Below are positions 56,101 through 63,747 of a DNA stretch of 64,000 nt, one piece after another. Both the position numbers and the translations under genes were made by a program. Position 1 is the stretch's first letter; each line of letters begins with the position of its first letter. The notes under the pieces are model-generated. The model was given only the letters and a program-made list of their open reading frames with translations. It was not told the DNA's origin and ran no database searches. Origin of the DNA: Deltaproteobacteria bacterium (lineage in GTDB: Bacteria > Acidobacteriota > Thermoanaerobaculia > Multivoradales > JAHZIX01). The stretch is taken from contig JAHZIX010000049.1 of assembly GCA_022601195.1 (NCBI GenBank), forward strand, positions 1 to 64,000, read 5' to 3'.

Positions 56101-56772
56101 TTGTTCGCCCCAGGTCTCCGGGGAAGCGTTGGGCAAATCGCAATACCAGTCATAAAAGGACAGCGCGACACCGCCCATCAATTGCAGCATTCGGGCGCCG
56201 CTGGCATAACTGATCATCGACATGGCGGGAATCGGTGAGAAACCGACCACCCGATCCGGACCATGCTTCTTGATGGTATGAATATTGGCCGCCGCCATGA
56301 TCTCCAGGACGGTGTCCCAATCGGTACGGCGGAAGCCCCCCTTACCCCGGGAGCGCTGATAGCGCTGCCGCGACTCGGGATTGGACATCAGGCTCTGCCA
56401 AGCTTCCACCGGGTCTTCATACTGCTTCCGAGCCGCTTGCCACAGATCGATTAGAGAGCCCCGAATGTAGGGATACTTCACCCTCAATGGGCTGTAGAGA
56501 TACCAAGAGTAGGAAATGCCCCGTTGGCAGCCGCGCGGTTCATAGGGAGGTAGACCGGCCTCCAGGGAGGGGTAGTCGAGACCTTGCATTTCCCAGGTGA
56601 CGATGCCGTTCTTGACGTGAATATTCCAGGTACAACTTCCCGTGCAGTTGACACCATGGGTGGATCGCACGACTTTGTCGTGCTGCCACCGGTTGCGGTA
56701 GAACTCCTCCCAGCTCCGTCCCTGGGGGTCGACCTCGTCCTGGATCCAGCCGAGCTTGCTTTTCAATTTCAT
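53140..56772 (-). CDS. narG: Respiratory nitrate reductase alpha subunit NarG
   Basis: 1210 residues, close to the 1247 of E. coli. The 4Fe-4S site uses H39, C43, C47 (HGVNCTGSC) and C82. Mo ligand Asp is D212 ([18 protein letters not shown]). The N-terminal leader [20 protein letters not shown] is the remnant-type leader of cytoplasmic NarG without RR, so the active site faces the cytoplasm. Overlaps the diheme cytochrome gene by 4 bases. Reduces nitrate to nitrite; no nitrite reductase is in the window. Confidence 0.97.
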   Translation of the reverse strand: MKLKSKLGWIQDEVDPQGRSWEEFYRNRWQHDKVVRSTHGVNCTGSCTWNIHVKNGIVTWEMQGLDYPSLEAGLPPYEPRGCQRGISYSWYLYSPLRVKYPYIRGSLIDLWQAARKQYEDPVEAWQSLMSNPESRQRYQRSRGKGGFRRTDWDTVLEIMAAANIHTIKKHGPDRVVGFSPIPAMSMISYASGARMLQLMGGVALSFYDWYCDLPNASPETWGEQTDVNESADWYNSKLLAVVGSNLNMTRTPDTHFAAEARHNGTKMWVFAPDFNQVAKYADEWVSINAGQDGAWWMAVNHVILKEAHHEKQVPYFIDYTKKYTDAPYLVELTPEGDHYRPGQMLRAGRLARYSEEENGEWKFLMWDEGADRPKMPLGSSGFRWGAKGKWNLKLEDGKDGSEIAPELTFLDRHDEVYQVSFDDFAEGSSMLRGVPMRWVETEDGGRVPVATIYDVLMAQYGVGRGLPGAYAEDYDTADVPYTPAWAESYTGMSREMVIRFAREWVVTAEKTEGKCTIIIGAGINHWYHANLMYRAGIHALMFCGCIGVNGGGLAHYVGQEKLAPGESWGAVAFGKDWGGAPRLQNAPSWHYVNTDQWRYEKSFTDYHTVPQPPQKHAQGHTMDLQVKAVRNGWLPFYPQFDRNTLDLVKQAREQGAESDEEIIAWVVEQLKERKLKFSVEDPDAEENWPRVWYIWRGNALMASAKGHEYFLKHYLGTHSNSCAEELAEDSVKEVNWRPAPDGKMDLVVDLNFRMDTSALYSDIVLPAATWYEKADLNSTDMHSFIHPLSQAVPPCWESKSDWQIFRAVAEKFSELAARHFPEPVEDLVASPLAHDSPAEIAQAQIGDWINGEVEAIPGVTMPGMKVVRRDYANLYKQFCTFGPAARSGGLGAHGTHYNIEDVYDDLAQTQPAEGWNGESYPSIKEDVDACNLILQLASVTNGELAYRSYLNMEEKTGLPLAHLAEKARSVRTSYSDLQAQPHRLINSPMWSGLTENGRAYSPFTYNVEALVPWRTLTGRQHFYLDHPLYLEFGEHVPTYKPKPLPTQYADLKFTGDPGETKMLNYLTPHGKWHIHSTYGDNERMTVLSRGCEPFWMSVQDAKDIGVVDNDWVEVFNDNGVVVTRAAVSARIPNGICIQYHSPERTISVPKSPLRGRRRAGGHNSLTRTRLKPNLMAGGYGQFTFHFNYWGPTGCNRDTHILVRKLPTLEW

Positions 56773-57614
56773 CGTCTACCTCGCACCAGCTCTCGGCGCA
56801 CACCGCGAAAGCGGCGCCGCCATAGTCCATCTGCCAAAAGAAAACCGAGGGCAGCGCCCGCCAAACCCAGGATGAGAAAGAGCAGCTGGGAGGTCCCACC
56901 GTCTTCGCTCCGTTGCCGGGCCGAGTCCTCGAAGAAAGCCACCAGGGGCACGATTTCGTCTTGGGTCATGGCCCTCCCTGCAAATACTGGGCGCATGGTC
57001 TCGGTGGCCGGAGCCAACAGCCAGGACGCCAGGTTCTTGCGCCCCTGTAGGCGCTCGAAAACTCGCGATAGATCCGGCCCCAAGGTGCCGCCACTGAGCT
57101 GCGGCAGGCCACCCACCGTGTGACAAGCCAGGCAGGCAGGCCCCCCATTGACGAGCTTCCGATGCCCCATGAAGATCTCCTCGCCCCGCTCAATATCGAG
57201 GGCTGTGAAGGGCTCGTCTCCGAGGTCCAGGCCGGCGAATTGCGACGCCTCGAGAAGCGATTCGGCAGCGATGAGATCGAGCAGCGCCTCCGCCTGTGTG
57301 TGGCTCATCCCGGGCACTGCCGTCATCACTGCTCCGCCAGCCTCTTCCCGAAGCTGCAGAGCATAGGCATCTCCCGAGGCGAGCACCCCCATGGGATCGA
57401 GAATGAAGTCCGCCAACCACTCTCGGTCCTTGCGTTCCTCGACGTCCTTCAGGTCGGGACCCACCAGGCGACCGCCGCCGATGGTGTGGCAACTGATGCA
57501 ACTCTGACGAAAGATCTCGGCTGCTTCCTGGGCTCCCGCCGAACTCGCTCCCAGAGCCAAGAGAACCAGCCCGAGAATCGAGCTAGGGACAAACCAGCGG
57601 CACGCGTTCTTCAT
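56769..57614 (-). CDS. Membrane-anchored diheme cytochrome c preceding narG
   Basis: 281 residues from [10 protein letters not shown] with a GGAG site; a start at 57743 is open but unsupported. Signal peptide ([19 protein letters not shown]), two heme sites CISCH and CLACH, and a C-terminal anchor helix ([20 protein letters not shown]). The position directly before narG and the two hemes recall NarC of the Thermus thermophilus nar operon, a diheme cytochrome needed for nitrate respiration. Orthology is inferred, not shown. It could link alternative complex III to other acceptors. Confidence 0.88.
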   Translation of the reverse strand: MKNACRWFVPSSILGLVLLALGASSAGAQEAAEIFRQSCISCHTIGGGRLVGPDLKDVEERKDREWLADFILDPMGVLASGDAYALQLREEAGGAVMTAVPGMSHTQAEALLDLIAAESLLEASQFAGLDLGDEPFTALDIERGEEIFMGHRKLVNGGPACLACHTVGGLPQLSGGTLGPDLSRVFERLQGRKNLASWLLAPATETMRPVFAGRAMTQDEIVPLVAFFEDSARQRSEDGGTSQLLFLILGLAGAALGFLLADGLWRRRFRGVRRELVRGRR

Positions 57615-57664
57615 CGCCGAATCTCCAGGAGGTATCCCTTTCTGGCAGCTTTCCTTGGGAGTCT

Positions 57665-58066
57665 TCACGACGGTGGCTCCAATAGATTTCCCAAAGTGGT
57701 TTCCTCCAGAAGGGCCACAAAAGTGCCCGTGCGACTGCGCCAACTGCGGTGAATGGCAGAAGAGATCCGGCCCCCATAACCGCCGGCCTCGTCCAGAGCC
57801 TCTCGCTTGAGGGCTGAAGGAGACACCAAAGCAGCCACCTGGGCGAGCGTCACCTGATCAGCGGGTCGCGCCAGTCGATAGCCACCACCGCTCCCCCTTA
57901 CCGCTTCCACCAGACCGCCCCGCTTGAGCTCGAGGAGAATCTTGGTTAAGTAGCTTCCGGAGATTGCGGTCCGATTCGCCAACTCTTTGCCGCTGACCAC
58001 CTCGGGCGAGCTTTCGGCCAAGCAGCCCAGGGCTCTCAATGCGTATTCGATCGTGACTGGAAACAA
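57665..58066 (-). CDS. Rrf2-family transcription regulator without the Cys cluster
   Basis: 133 residues. The winged helix is typical: IEYALRALGCLAESS, SGKELANRTAISGSYLTKIL, and GSGGGYRLARPADQVTLAQV. The region where NsrR, IscR and RirA carry three Cys for an iron-sulfur cluster here reads SPSALKREALDEAGGYGG with none; the only Cys is C15. The signal it senses is therefore not predictable. First gene of the minus-strand respiratory run (50 bases before the cytochrome gene), with three inverted repeats upstream; autoregulation and control of the divergent narK are likely. Confidence 0.9.
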   Translation of the reverse strand: MFPVTIEYALRALGCLAESSPEVVSGKELANRTAISGSYLTKILLELKRGGLVEAVRGSGGGYRLARPADQVTLAQVAALVSPSALKREALDEAGGYGGRISSAIHRSWRSRTGTFVALLEETTLGNLLEPPS

Positions 58067-58127
58067 TTCCTCACCTCTTACTCAGGTATTTGCAGAGAGA
58101 GCATAGATAGGCCCTTTAAACCGCCTT

Positions 58128-58141
58128 ATGACAACCGTCAT
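58128..58141. promoter_or_regulatory. Operator-like inverted repeat 1
   Basis: ATGAC-AACC-GTCAT, perfect 5-base arms, in the rrf2/narK divergent region; a further ATGTCAT follows at once (58142-58148). Proposed binding site of the Rrf2 regulator or a CRP/FNR-type factor. Confidence 0.65.
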
Positions 58142-58155
58142 ATGTCATCGAGATC

Positions 58156-58175
58156 AGATGACAATGAGGTCATCT
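58156..58175. promoter_or_regulatory. Operator-like inverted repeat 2
   Basis: AGATGAC-N6-GTCATCT, perfect 7-base arms with the same ATGAC/GTCAT core as the two neighbouring repeats. Its centre is 31 bases from repeat 1 and 22 from repeat 3. Confidence 0.65.
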
Positions 58176-58180
58176 ATTGC

Positions 58181-58194
58181 ATGACAACGGTCAT
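58181..58194. promoter_or_regulatory. Operator-like inverted repeat 3
   Basis: ATGAC-AACG-GTCAT, perfect arms, almost identical to repeat 1. Lies 71 bases before the GTG of the divergent narK. Confidence 0.65.
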
Positions 58195-58265
58195 GGGCAG
58201 ACTGCCCGAAGCTCCCTATGCTCAGCCTCGGTGAACCACAAATAGATGAGGAAAGGTAGGTTGGG

Positions 58266-59828
58266 GTGGGCAAGATCAATCAATCTCGCTGGGATATCGA
58301 GGAAGCTGGGTTCTGGGAATTCTCCGGCCGTAGCGTCGCCCGTCGTAACCTATGGATTTCCATTCCATGCCTGCTGTGCGCCTTTGCGGTATGGCTTTAT
58401 TGGAGCATCATCACAACCCAGATGCTCGAGTTGGGATTTCCCTTCGCCAAGGCAGATCTTTTTACCTTGACCGCCATCGCCGGGCTCACCGGGGCGACCC
58501 TGCGCATTCCCAGTTCCTTTCTAATCCGTATCTCCGGTGGCCGTAATGTGATCTCCCTTTCCACTGCGTTACTGATTCTCCCGGCTCTGGGTACCGGGCT
58601 AGCCCTTCGCAACCCGGACACTTCCCTCTTGACCTTCCAGATCCTCGCCGCCCTCTCCGGGATTGGTGGAGGCAACTTTGCCTCTTCCATGTCGAATATC
58701 AGTTTTTTCTTTCCAAAGCGGATCCAAGGCGCCTCTCTCGGCCTGAACGCCGGGTTGGGGAACCTCGGGGTCAGCCTGATGCAGGTGCTGATTCCCTTCG
58801 TCATGACGTTCGGTTTGTTTGGCGCCCTCGGCGGTGCTGGCAGGGCAGTCGCGGGAAGTCCGGAGAAGCTTAGTTTTATTCAGAACGCCGGATTCGTATG
58901 GGTACCGATTCTCGTCGCCCTCGCCGTCGTCGCCTTTTTCGGTATGAACAACATCACCACCGAATGGGTCTCGCCCCGACTCGGCTCGACCTCCGGCGCC
59001 ATGCTGAAGACCCTCAGCCTGCTACTGATCGGTTTTCTCTGCGCCGCCGGAGGTCTCTACTTGCTGCTCGAGGTAGGGACTTCGAAATGGCTCGTTCTAC
59101 CCCTAGTGATCGCTGCAACCGTCTTCACCATGCGACTGATTCCTGGAGATCTCCAACAGGATCTCCGGCGCCAATTCGCGATCTTTGAAAACAAGCACAC
59201 CTGGGTGATGACGATCATCTACACCATGACCTTCGGCTCGTTCATCGGCTTCTCCGCCGCCTTCCCTTTATCCATCAAAGTGATCTTCGGCTTTGTTCAC
59301 GATGCCACGGGCGCCGACCTGGGAGCCAACCCCAACGCTCCAAACCCCTTCACCTACGCCTGGCTCGGCCCACTGGTGGGTTCCCTCCTACGCCCGGTAG
59401 GGGGTTGGATTTCCGACATGAAAATTGGTGGCGCGAAGGTCACCCAGATCATCACCGTGGTGATGATCCTCTCCACTCTGGGCGTCGCCCATCTCCTCGT
59501 CCAGGCCTACCACTCCCCCATGCCGGAACAGTTCTTCATGCCCTTTCTCATCCTCTTCCTGGTTCTCTTCGCCGCCACCGGCATCGGCAACGGCTCGACC
59601 TTCCGCTCCATGGGAGTCATGTTCAACAAAGAACAAGCCGGCCCCGTCCTCGGTTGGACCTCCGCCATCGCCGCCTACGGCGCCTTCATCATTCCCAAAG
59701 TGCTCGGCGAGCAAGTCCAAGCCGGTACGCCGGAACGGGCCTTGTGGGGGTTCGCGGTCTTCTATGCGGTTTGCCTAGTGCTCAACTGGTGGTACTACGC
59801 GCGTCGGGGGGCGGAGATTGATTGTTGA
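58266..59828 (+). CDS. narK: Nitrate/nitrite antiporter, E. coli NarK type
   Basis: 520 residues from a GTG. The sequence follows E. coli NarK closely: RRNLWISIPCLLCAFAVWLY, GATLRIPSSFL, GGGNFASSMSNISFFFPKR, GLNAGLGNLGVSLMQ and TFGSFIGFSAAFPLS; the Arg in ATLRIPSS and the paired NS/nitrate motifs are kept. Twelve helices. It should exchange cytoplasmic nitrite for external nitrate, complementing the other NarK (41135-42649), which belongs to the second NarK class. Divergent from the Rrf2 gene with a shared, operator-bearing promoter region. Confidence 0.95.
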   Translation: MGKINQSRWDIEEAGFWEFSGRSVARRNLWISIPCLLCAFAVWLYWSIITTQMLELGFPFAKADLFTLTAIAGLTGATLRIPSSFLIRISGGRNVISLSTALLILPALGTGLALRNPDTSLLTFQILAALSGIGGGNFASSMSNISFFFPKRIQGASLGLNAGLGNLGVSLMQVLIPFVMTFGLFGALGGAGRAVAGSPEKLSFIQNAGFVWVPILVALAVVAFFGMNNITTEWVSPRLGSTSGAMLKTLSLLLIGFLCAAGGLYLLLEVGTSKWLVLPLVIAATVFTMRLIPGDLQQDLRRQFAIFENKHTWVMTIIYTMTFGSFIGFSAAFPLSIKVIFGFVHDATGADLGANPNAPNPFTYAWLGPLVGSLLRPVGGWISDMKIGGAKVTQIITVVMILSTLGVAHLLVQAYHSPMPEQFFMPFLILFLVLFAATGIGNGSTFRSMGVMFNKEQAGPVLGWTSAIAAYGAFIIPKVLGEQVQAGTPERALWGFAVFYAVCLVLNWWYYARRGAEIDC

Positions 59829-59901
59829 GGGATGGGGAGGTTCTTGCGCTGAGGCCACGCCTCCGGCCCCCACTTCTGTTGCAGTAAGACCTAGATGCCC
59901 T

Positions 59902-59930
59902 AAGTCATTGACGCACTACGCCAATGACTT
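59902..59930. promoter_or_regulatory. Palindromic operator of the BrnT module
   Basis: AAGTCATTG (59902-59910) and CAATGACTT (59922-59930) form a perfect 9-base inverted repeat with an 11-base spacer, ending 13 bases before the toxin start. Autorepression by the antitoxin is the expected use. No T run follows, so a terminator is less likely. Confidence 0.6.
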
Positions 59931-59943
59931 ATATGCTCCCTGT

Positions 59944-60234
59944 GTGCACATCGAGTGGGATGAGGCGAAGAATCTCGCCAATCAGCGTAACCACCGGATC
60001 TCATTCGAGGAGGCAAGAGTTCTCTTCGAATCTGGCGTTGACTATCTGGAGATCTTCGATGCGACTCACTCCGTCGAGGAAGACCGCTTCGTAGCGATCG
60101 GCCAGATTCGCAGAGGTCTGGTCCTCGTCGTTTGGACGGAACGTCAAGAAGATGTGGTCAGAATCATCAGCGCCAGAATGGCCACTCGGCACGAGACGAA
60201 GCTCTACACCGAGAGAATGAGAGATCTATCATGA
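59944..60234 (+). CDS. brnT: BrnT-family toxin
   Basis: 96 residues from the GTG at 59944 (VHIEWDEAKNLANQRNH); the frame is open from 59818, but the extra part has no similarity. The family signature is complete: EWDEAKN at the start, ISFEEARVLFESG, and the end VVRIISARMATRHETKLY with the conserved Arg, Ser, Ala and Glu. BrnT is a RelE-fold ribonuclease that slows growth. ATGA overlap with the antitoxin gene. The only toxin-antitoxin pair in the window that looks whole. Confidence 0.9.
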   Translation: MHIEWDEAKNLANQRNHRISFEEARVLFESGVDYLEIFDATHSVEEDRFVAIGQIRRGLVLVVWTERQEDVVRIISARMATRHETKLYTERMRDLS

Positions 60235-60521
60235 GCGAGATTCCAGAGGTTTCAGCTACAGCCATGAAGTCGGCGATTCCGGCAAAGCAACGTCGACGCT
60301 TGATGCAGGGAAAATTCGAGACGGGCGCGGACATCTCGGCCCTTCGGCAATTCGTGGGCCTATCACAGACACGCTTCGCGATAGCTCTAGGAATCAGTGT
60401 GCACACGCTCCGGAACTGGGAGCAAGGCCGCCGCTGCCCAGAAGGACCGGCTCTGGCTCTCCTCCGAATCGCCGCGCGGCATCCTCGGATCATCCGGGAG
60501 AACCTAGAAGAAGCGGCGTAA
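60231..60521 (+). CDS. HTH-type antitoxin partner of BrnT
   Basis: 96 residues from MSEIPEVSAT; overlaps the toxin stop by 4 bases. It is an XRE/HigA-like helix-turn-helix protein (DISALRQFVGLSQTRFAIAL, then ISVHTLRNWEQGRRCPEGPA), unlike the ribbon-helix-helix BrnA that usually goes with BrnT. The N-terminal 30 residues probably contact the toxin. The HTH should bind the palindrome at 59902-59930. Confidence 0.88.
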   Translation: MSEIPEVSATAMKSAIPAKQRRRLMQGKFETGADISALRQFVGLSQTRFAIALGISVHTLRNWEQGRRCPEGPALALLRIAARHPRIIRENLEEAA

Positions 60522-60622
60522 GGGTTGGGGCGGTCAACGGTCCGACCGAACGACTTCAGTCCATCGCCCCCATCAGCAGACCTCTCTACCCCAACAGATA
60601 TACCAACCAGGAGCGAGACCCA

Positions 60623-61018
60623 ATGAAAGACATCCCTGGAATCGATGAAGACGGCAATCCTAAAAACGGCCCCTTTGAACTGTTCTTCAAGAACGGCCTT
60701 GTCTCTTGCCAGGGTGAATTCGACAACGGAAAGAAATTAGGAAAGTGGAAGTACTTTCTCAACAATGGCCAGATGCAGTCCTCCGGCAGCTTCAAGGACG
60801 GAAAGATCGTTGGTCGGTGGAAATGGTTCTTCAAGACTGGCGAACCGCGGGGGACGGGCGGCTTCGACGATGAAGAGCAGAAGCACGGTGAATGGAAGCG
60901 ATACCATGCCAACGGCCGACTTTGGGACGAAGGCCGCTTCGAACACGGCAAGAAGAGGGGCACTTGGAAGGTTTACGATGAAGCGGGCGAGCTCCTAAAG
61001 ACCCAAGCCTTCAAGTAA
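60623..61018 (+). CDS. MORN_2-repeat protein (YwqK-like)
   Basis: 131 residues made of five to six repeats of about 22 residues: NGPFELFFKNGLVSCQGEF, GKWKYFLNNGQMQSSGSF, GRWKWFFKTGEPRGTGGF, GEWKRYHANGRLWDEGRF and GTWKVYDEAGELLKTQAF. This is the MORN_2/YwqK pattern; YwqK is an immunity or antitoxin-type protein in Bacillus, but most homologues have no proven role. No signal peptide. No toxin-like neighbour on the same strand. Confidence 0.88.
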   Translation: MKDIPGIDEDGNPKNGPFELFFKNGLVSCQGEFDNGKKLGKWKYFLNNGQMQSSGSFKDGKIVGRWKWFFKTGEPRGTGGFDDEEQKHGEWKRYHANGRLWDEGRFEHGKKRGTWKVYDEAGELLKTQAFK

Positions 61019-61540
61019 CGGAGCGGGCGCCTCCATCTATCCACACGGCTCCCCAACAGGCGCTTCAAGCAGTCGGCGCAGCTTCAGCAGGCGTTCTACA
61101 TTAAGAGAACTGGCGCTTCCCCACCTTACGTGGAATCGCGGCGAGGAATCCAGTGGCGCTTGGAAATGCAAGACACCACGCTGTAGGAAGCTGAGTACGG
61201 GCTGAAACCCCCTTGGCAGGTCGACAAGGTGAGCCGCAAGCCTCACTGAAAAGACCGTCGAAATCCAGACCTCCACCTCCGGCCATAGGACGGCCGTGCC
61301 CGGTCTGCGGGGAAGCAAACCGTCACCCGGTCCGGGGGTATCAAATACACCTCCCTCGGCTTCCGAGACTGAGATCGGTTTCGCAAAACAATCAACTCCC
61401 ATCTAAGGGGCCTGGACATGACGTCGGAGGCACTGAAGCCGACTCGATTCCACATGAATTGATGAAGAGTCGCAGCAACTTTACAGCTACAGGAACTCAT
61501 GGCACACTCAGTTCCAAACACTCAACACAGGAGAAATATA
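61019..61540. other. Gene-free spacer of 522 bases
   Basis: Long for the spacing in this window. It contains short inverted repeats such as CGGCC-N7-GGCCG near 61282-61298 and GTGAG/CTCAC near 61230. The reading frames that cross it (both strands) lack ribosome sites and family resemblance. It may hold a small RNA or degraded genes; nothing certain. Confidence 0.45.
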
Positions 61541-61825
61541 GTGGCCAAGAAGATTTTTATCGGCGAGCTAAGTGGAATCACGACCGTTGCCTCGCTGAAA
61601 CAGGCGTTCGCCGTATTCGGTGAGATCGTTGATATCGGTATCGACGCCGATGGTGGACGTATTGAGTATGCCACTGAAGCCGCAGGAGACTTAGCCGTCC
61701 ATGAAATGAACGGCGCCACTTTGGATAGGGCGGTCATTCGTGTATTTGCGGATCAAGCTGAGGCTCCTGAGGGTCCGCTTGGCAGCAAACCGGATGACGA
61801 GAGGGATGACGACGACGAAGGATAG
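61541..61825 (+). CDS. Small RRM RNA-binding protein with acidic tail
   Basis: 94 residues from a GTG with AGGAGA seven bases upstream (the frame is open from 61499). The RRM fold is shown by RNP2 KKIFIGELSG, the helix VASLKQAFAVFGEIVDIGI and a shortened RNP1 GGRIEYATEA, followed by HEMNGATLDRAVIRVFAD. The aromatic pair usual in RNP1 (FGFVEF) is reduced to one Tyr, so RNA binding may be weak. The C-terminus is acidic (DDERDDDDEG) instead of the Gly/Arg-rich tail of common bacterial RRM proteins. Confidence 0.85.
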   Translation: MAKKIFIGELSGITTVASLKQAFAVFGEIVDIGIDADGGRIEYATEAAGDLAVHEMNGATLDRAVIRVFADQAEAPEGPLGSKPDDERDDDDEG

Positions 61826-61892
61826 GCGGCGGGAAGCTAGCTCACTACAACTATCGCCCCGGCCCAAAGACAGCAATGAGTAGGAGCAACTA

Positions 61893-62441
61893 ATGACTAG
61901 CGTTCGGATCAAGGTGGCACTAGGTACCATGGCTGTGCTCTTTCTTGGAGCGCTACCGGCTGCGGCCGCATTCAGAACCACAGTGACGAAATCCGATGAT
62001 TTCAAGCAGGTCGAACTTTCTCGCGTAGCGGTCGTCACAGCTGAGTGCTACAAGACGGTCGATTGCTCGGCTATTGAGCGTAAAGTCTACGCCGAGGCTC
62101 TAAAAATGAAGGTTAGATTCAAGGTGGTTCCTGAGAGCAGGGTTAGGGACTCGCTATTCTCGCAAGGACACACGAAGTACAACATCGACCTCAGGCAAGC
62201 TCTTGCTGACAGCCTAGACCTTGATGGCTTAATCGAGTTGAGGATTCCGTTCGCGGAAAAAGGAGATGGCTACGGCGGAAGAAAAGGTTCTGAGGTCAAA
62301 GTCGAGCTACTTCTCATCCGACCGGATGGCGGAATCCTGATACACGGCGTTGGCACTGGGAGACCGGCGAACGTGGTTACTTCACCCGAAAGAGTGGCAG
62401 GTAACTTGGTAGAGAAGATCTTGAAGAAGGCATTCGAATGA
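61893..62441 (+). CDS. Small exported protein of unknown function
   Basis: 182 residues; signal peptide MTSVRIKVALGTMAVLFLG to PAAAAF. The mature part has VAVVTAECYKTVDCSAIERK, LRQALADSLDLDGLIELRIP and KVELLLIRPDGGILIHGVGT, an alpha/beta pattern resembling small periplasmic proteins that share the nucleotide-binding-like TolB N-domain or GNA1162 fold. No lipobox. Function unknown. It is separated from its neighbours by 67 and 389 bases. Confidence 0.8.
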   Translation: MTSVRIKVALGTMAVLFLGALPAAAAFRTTVTKSDDFKQVELSRVAVVTAECYKTVDCSAIERKVYAEALKMKVRFKVVPESRVRDSLFSQGHTKYNIDLRQALADSLDLDGLIELRIPFAEKGDGYGGRKGSEVKVELLLIRPDGGILIHGVGTGRPANVVTSPERVAGNLVEKILKKAFE

Positions 62442-62830
62442 TGAGGCTTCTGGAGCAGTCGTCGACGTGAAGATTCTCGACTAGGATACAGGTAACGCCG
62501 GTTCAGGGCAGAAAAGCATCGATAAGCGGCTTGGGTTTGAGGGGAGCAGTACACGAGCTTGTGGATGCAGGTTCTGGCGAACTCGGATACTCCACGGCAT
62601 GGACGAGGAGGTCGGGGAGCCGATCAAACGAAAGGGATCGAAGGCTTCAGGCGACTTGCGGCCTCACCCGGAAACCGGGATCATCCTACGGGGACTTCGG
62701 CAACCCCTCTGGATGGAGTCTTCAGTGGGGGGCTGTGCTGGCTGAGAGCCTGTCGGCTTCATCAGCCACAGTCCGTTAGGAGAGATATACAAAGTGGTCA
62801 CTGAGATGGCCCTGACAAGGAGAAAAGAAA
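62442..62830. other. Gene-free, hairpin-rich spacer of 389 bases
   Basis: Three hairpins follow each other: CCCGG-AAA-CCGGG (62667-62679), GGGG-N10-CCCC (62690-62707, with a TTCGG in the loop) and a longer imperfect one built on GGCTGA/TCAGCC (62733-62771). No convincing gene. Candidate structured RNA or regulatory leader of the AlkD-like gene. Confidence 0.45.
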
Positions 62831-63469
62831 TTGGCTTCCCTATCGGCGGAGAGGATCGCATCCGAACTTAGCGGCAAGAGCACGAAGTTTGGAGACATCA
62901 AGAAACGTGGCAAAGAGATCAAGAAGGACCACGATCTGGCCATGGAACTCTGGTCGATTGGTGGCTATCACCCTCGCCTACTTTCTACTTTAATCTTCGA
63001 CAAAATGCTCCTGAGTCAAGACGTTCTCGAGAAGCTAGTCGCTGACATGCTCGACCACGATGCGACTGAGCGAAACCAGTTGGCTGATTGGCTTTTGGCC
63101 AACCAGCTTATGAAGGCCAAGAAGACCGTTACGCTCATCGGCTCGTGGCAAGAGAGTCCTTCTCCCATTCTCCGCCGCCTCTTTTGGTACCACCAGGCAC
63201 GTTTGCGCTGGACCGGCCAGACTCCTCCGGAGAACAGCAGCGAGCTTCTTGACTCCTTAGAACGGGACATCGCGGATGCTCCACCGGAAGTGCAGTGGGC
63301 GATGAACTTTTGCGCGGGCCAGATCGGGGTTCATGAACCTAAGTTCCGTTCAAGGTGCATCAAGCTTGGCAAGAAGATCGGGTTGTACAAAGACGACCCC
63401 GTCGCCAAGAACTGCACACCTTCATACCTCCCAGAATTCATTCGAATTGAAGTTGCGAAACGACAATGA
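62831..63469 (+). CDS. DNA alkylation repair protein, AlkD-like HEAT repeats
   Basis: 212 residues from a TTG, after AAGGAG. All-helical with the family marks KKIKKDHDLAMELWSIGGYH-like start (GKEIKKDHDLAMELWSIGGY), HPRLLSTLIFDK and the end IGVHEPKFRSRCIKLGKKIG followed by LYKDDPVAKNCTPSYLPEFI, which is the usual AlkD-related C-terminus. AlkD removes positively charged alkylated bases without base flipping. The central Trp/Asp/Arg residues of the true AlkD active site are not clear, so it may be a divergent relative. Confidence 0.8.
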   Translation: MASLSAERIASELSGKSTKFGDIKKRGKEIKKDHDLAMELWSIGGYHPRLLSTLIFDKMLLSQDVLEKLVADMLDHDATERNQLADWLLANQLMKAKKTVTLIGSWQESPSPILRRLFWYHQARLRWTGQTPPENSSELLDSLERDIADAPPEVQWAMNFCAGQIGVHEPKFRSRCIKLGKKIGLYKDDPVAKNCTPSYLPEFIRIEVAKRQ

Positions 63470-63685
63470 GAAGTTGCCTCTTCCTGACGACTCCACCGGC
63501 AACTTGGAGCTGAATCGACTTTTTTCGGGCGCCGGAATCGCCGGATCCTCTGCGAGCGCAGGGTGCGCGGAAATTCGCCCCTGTTTCGGAAGGAATGGTC
63601 TCGATGTACCGTGCCGGTGAACAAGCCCTTGCTGCGGACGCAGCTTTGCAGCAACACTGATCGGCAAGGTGCTGGACAGACGCAG

Positions 63686-63745
63686 CGAGGCCAAATCGAA
63701 CGAGGCCAAATCGAACGATGCCAAATCGAACGATGCCAAATGTGA
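63686..63745 (+). repeat. Four 15-base tandem repeats before the glyoxalase-family gene
   Basis: Unit CGAGGCCAAATCGAA at 63686 and 63701, CGATGCCAAATCGAA at 63716 and CGATGCCAAATGTGA at 63731. The last two contain in-frame ATGs upstream of the gene start. Confidence 0.9.
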
Positions 63746-63747
63746 CC

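Noticed and set aside
61037-61623. Open frames in the spacer before the RRM gene
   Set aside because: Neither the 121-codon minus frame nor the 136-codon plus frame has a ribosome site or known motif; the plus frame runs out of phase into the RRM gene.
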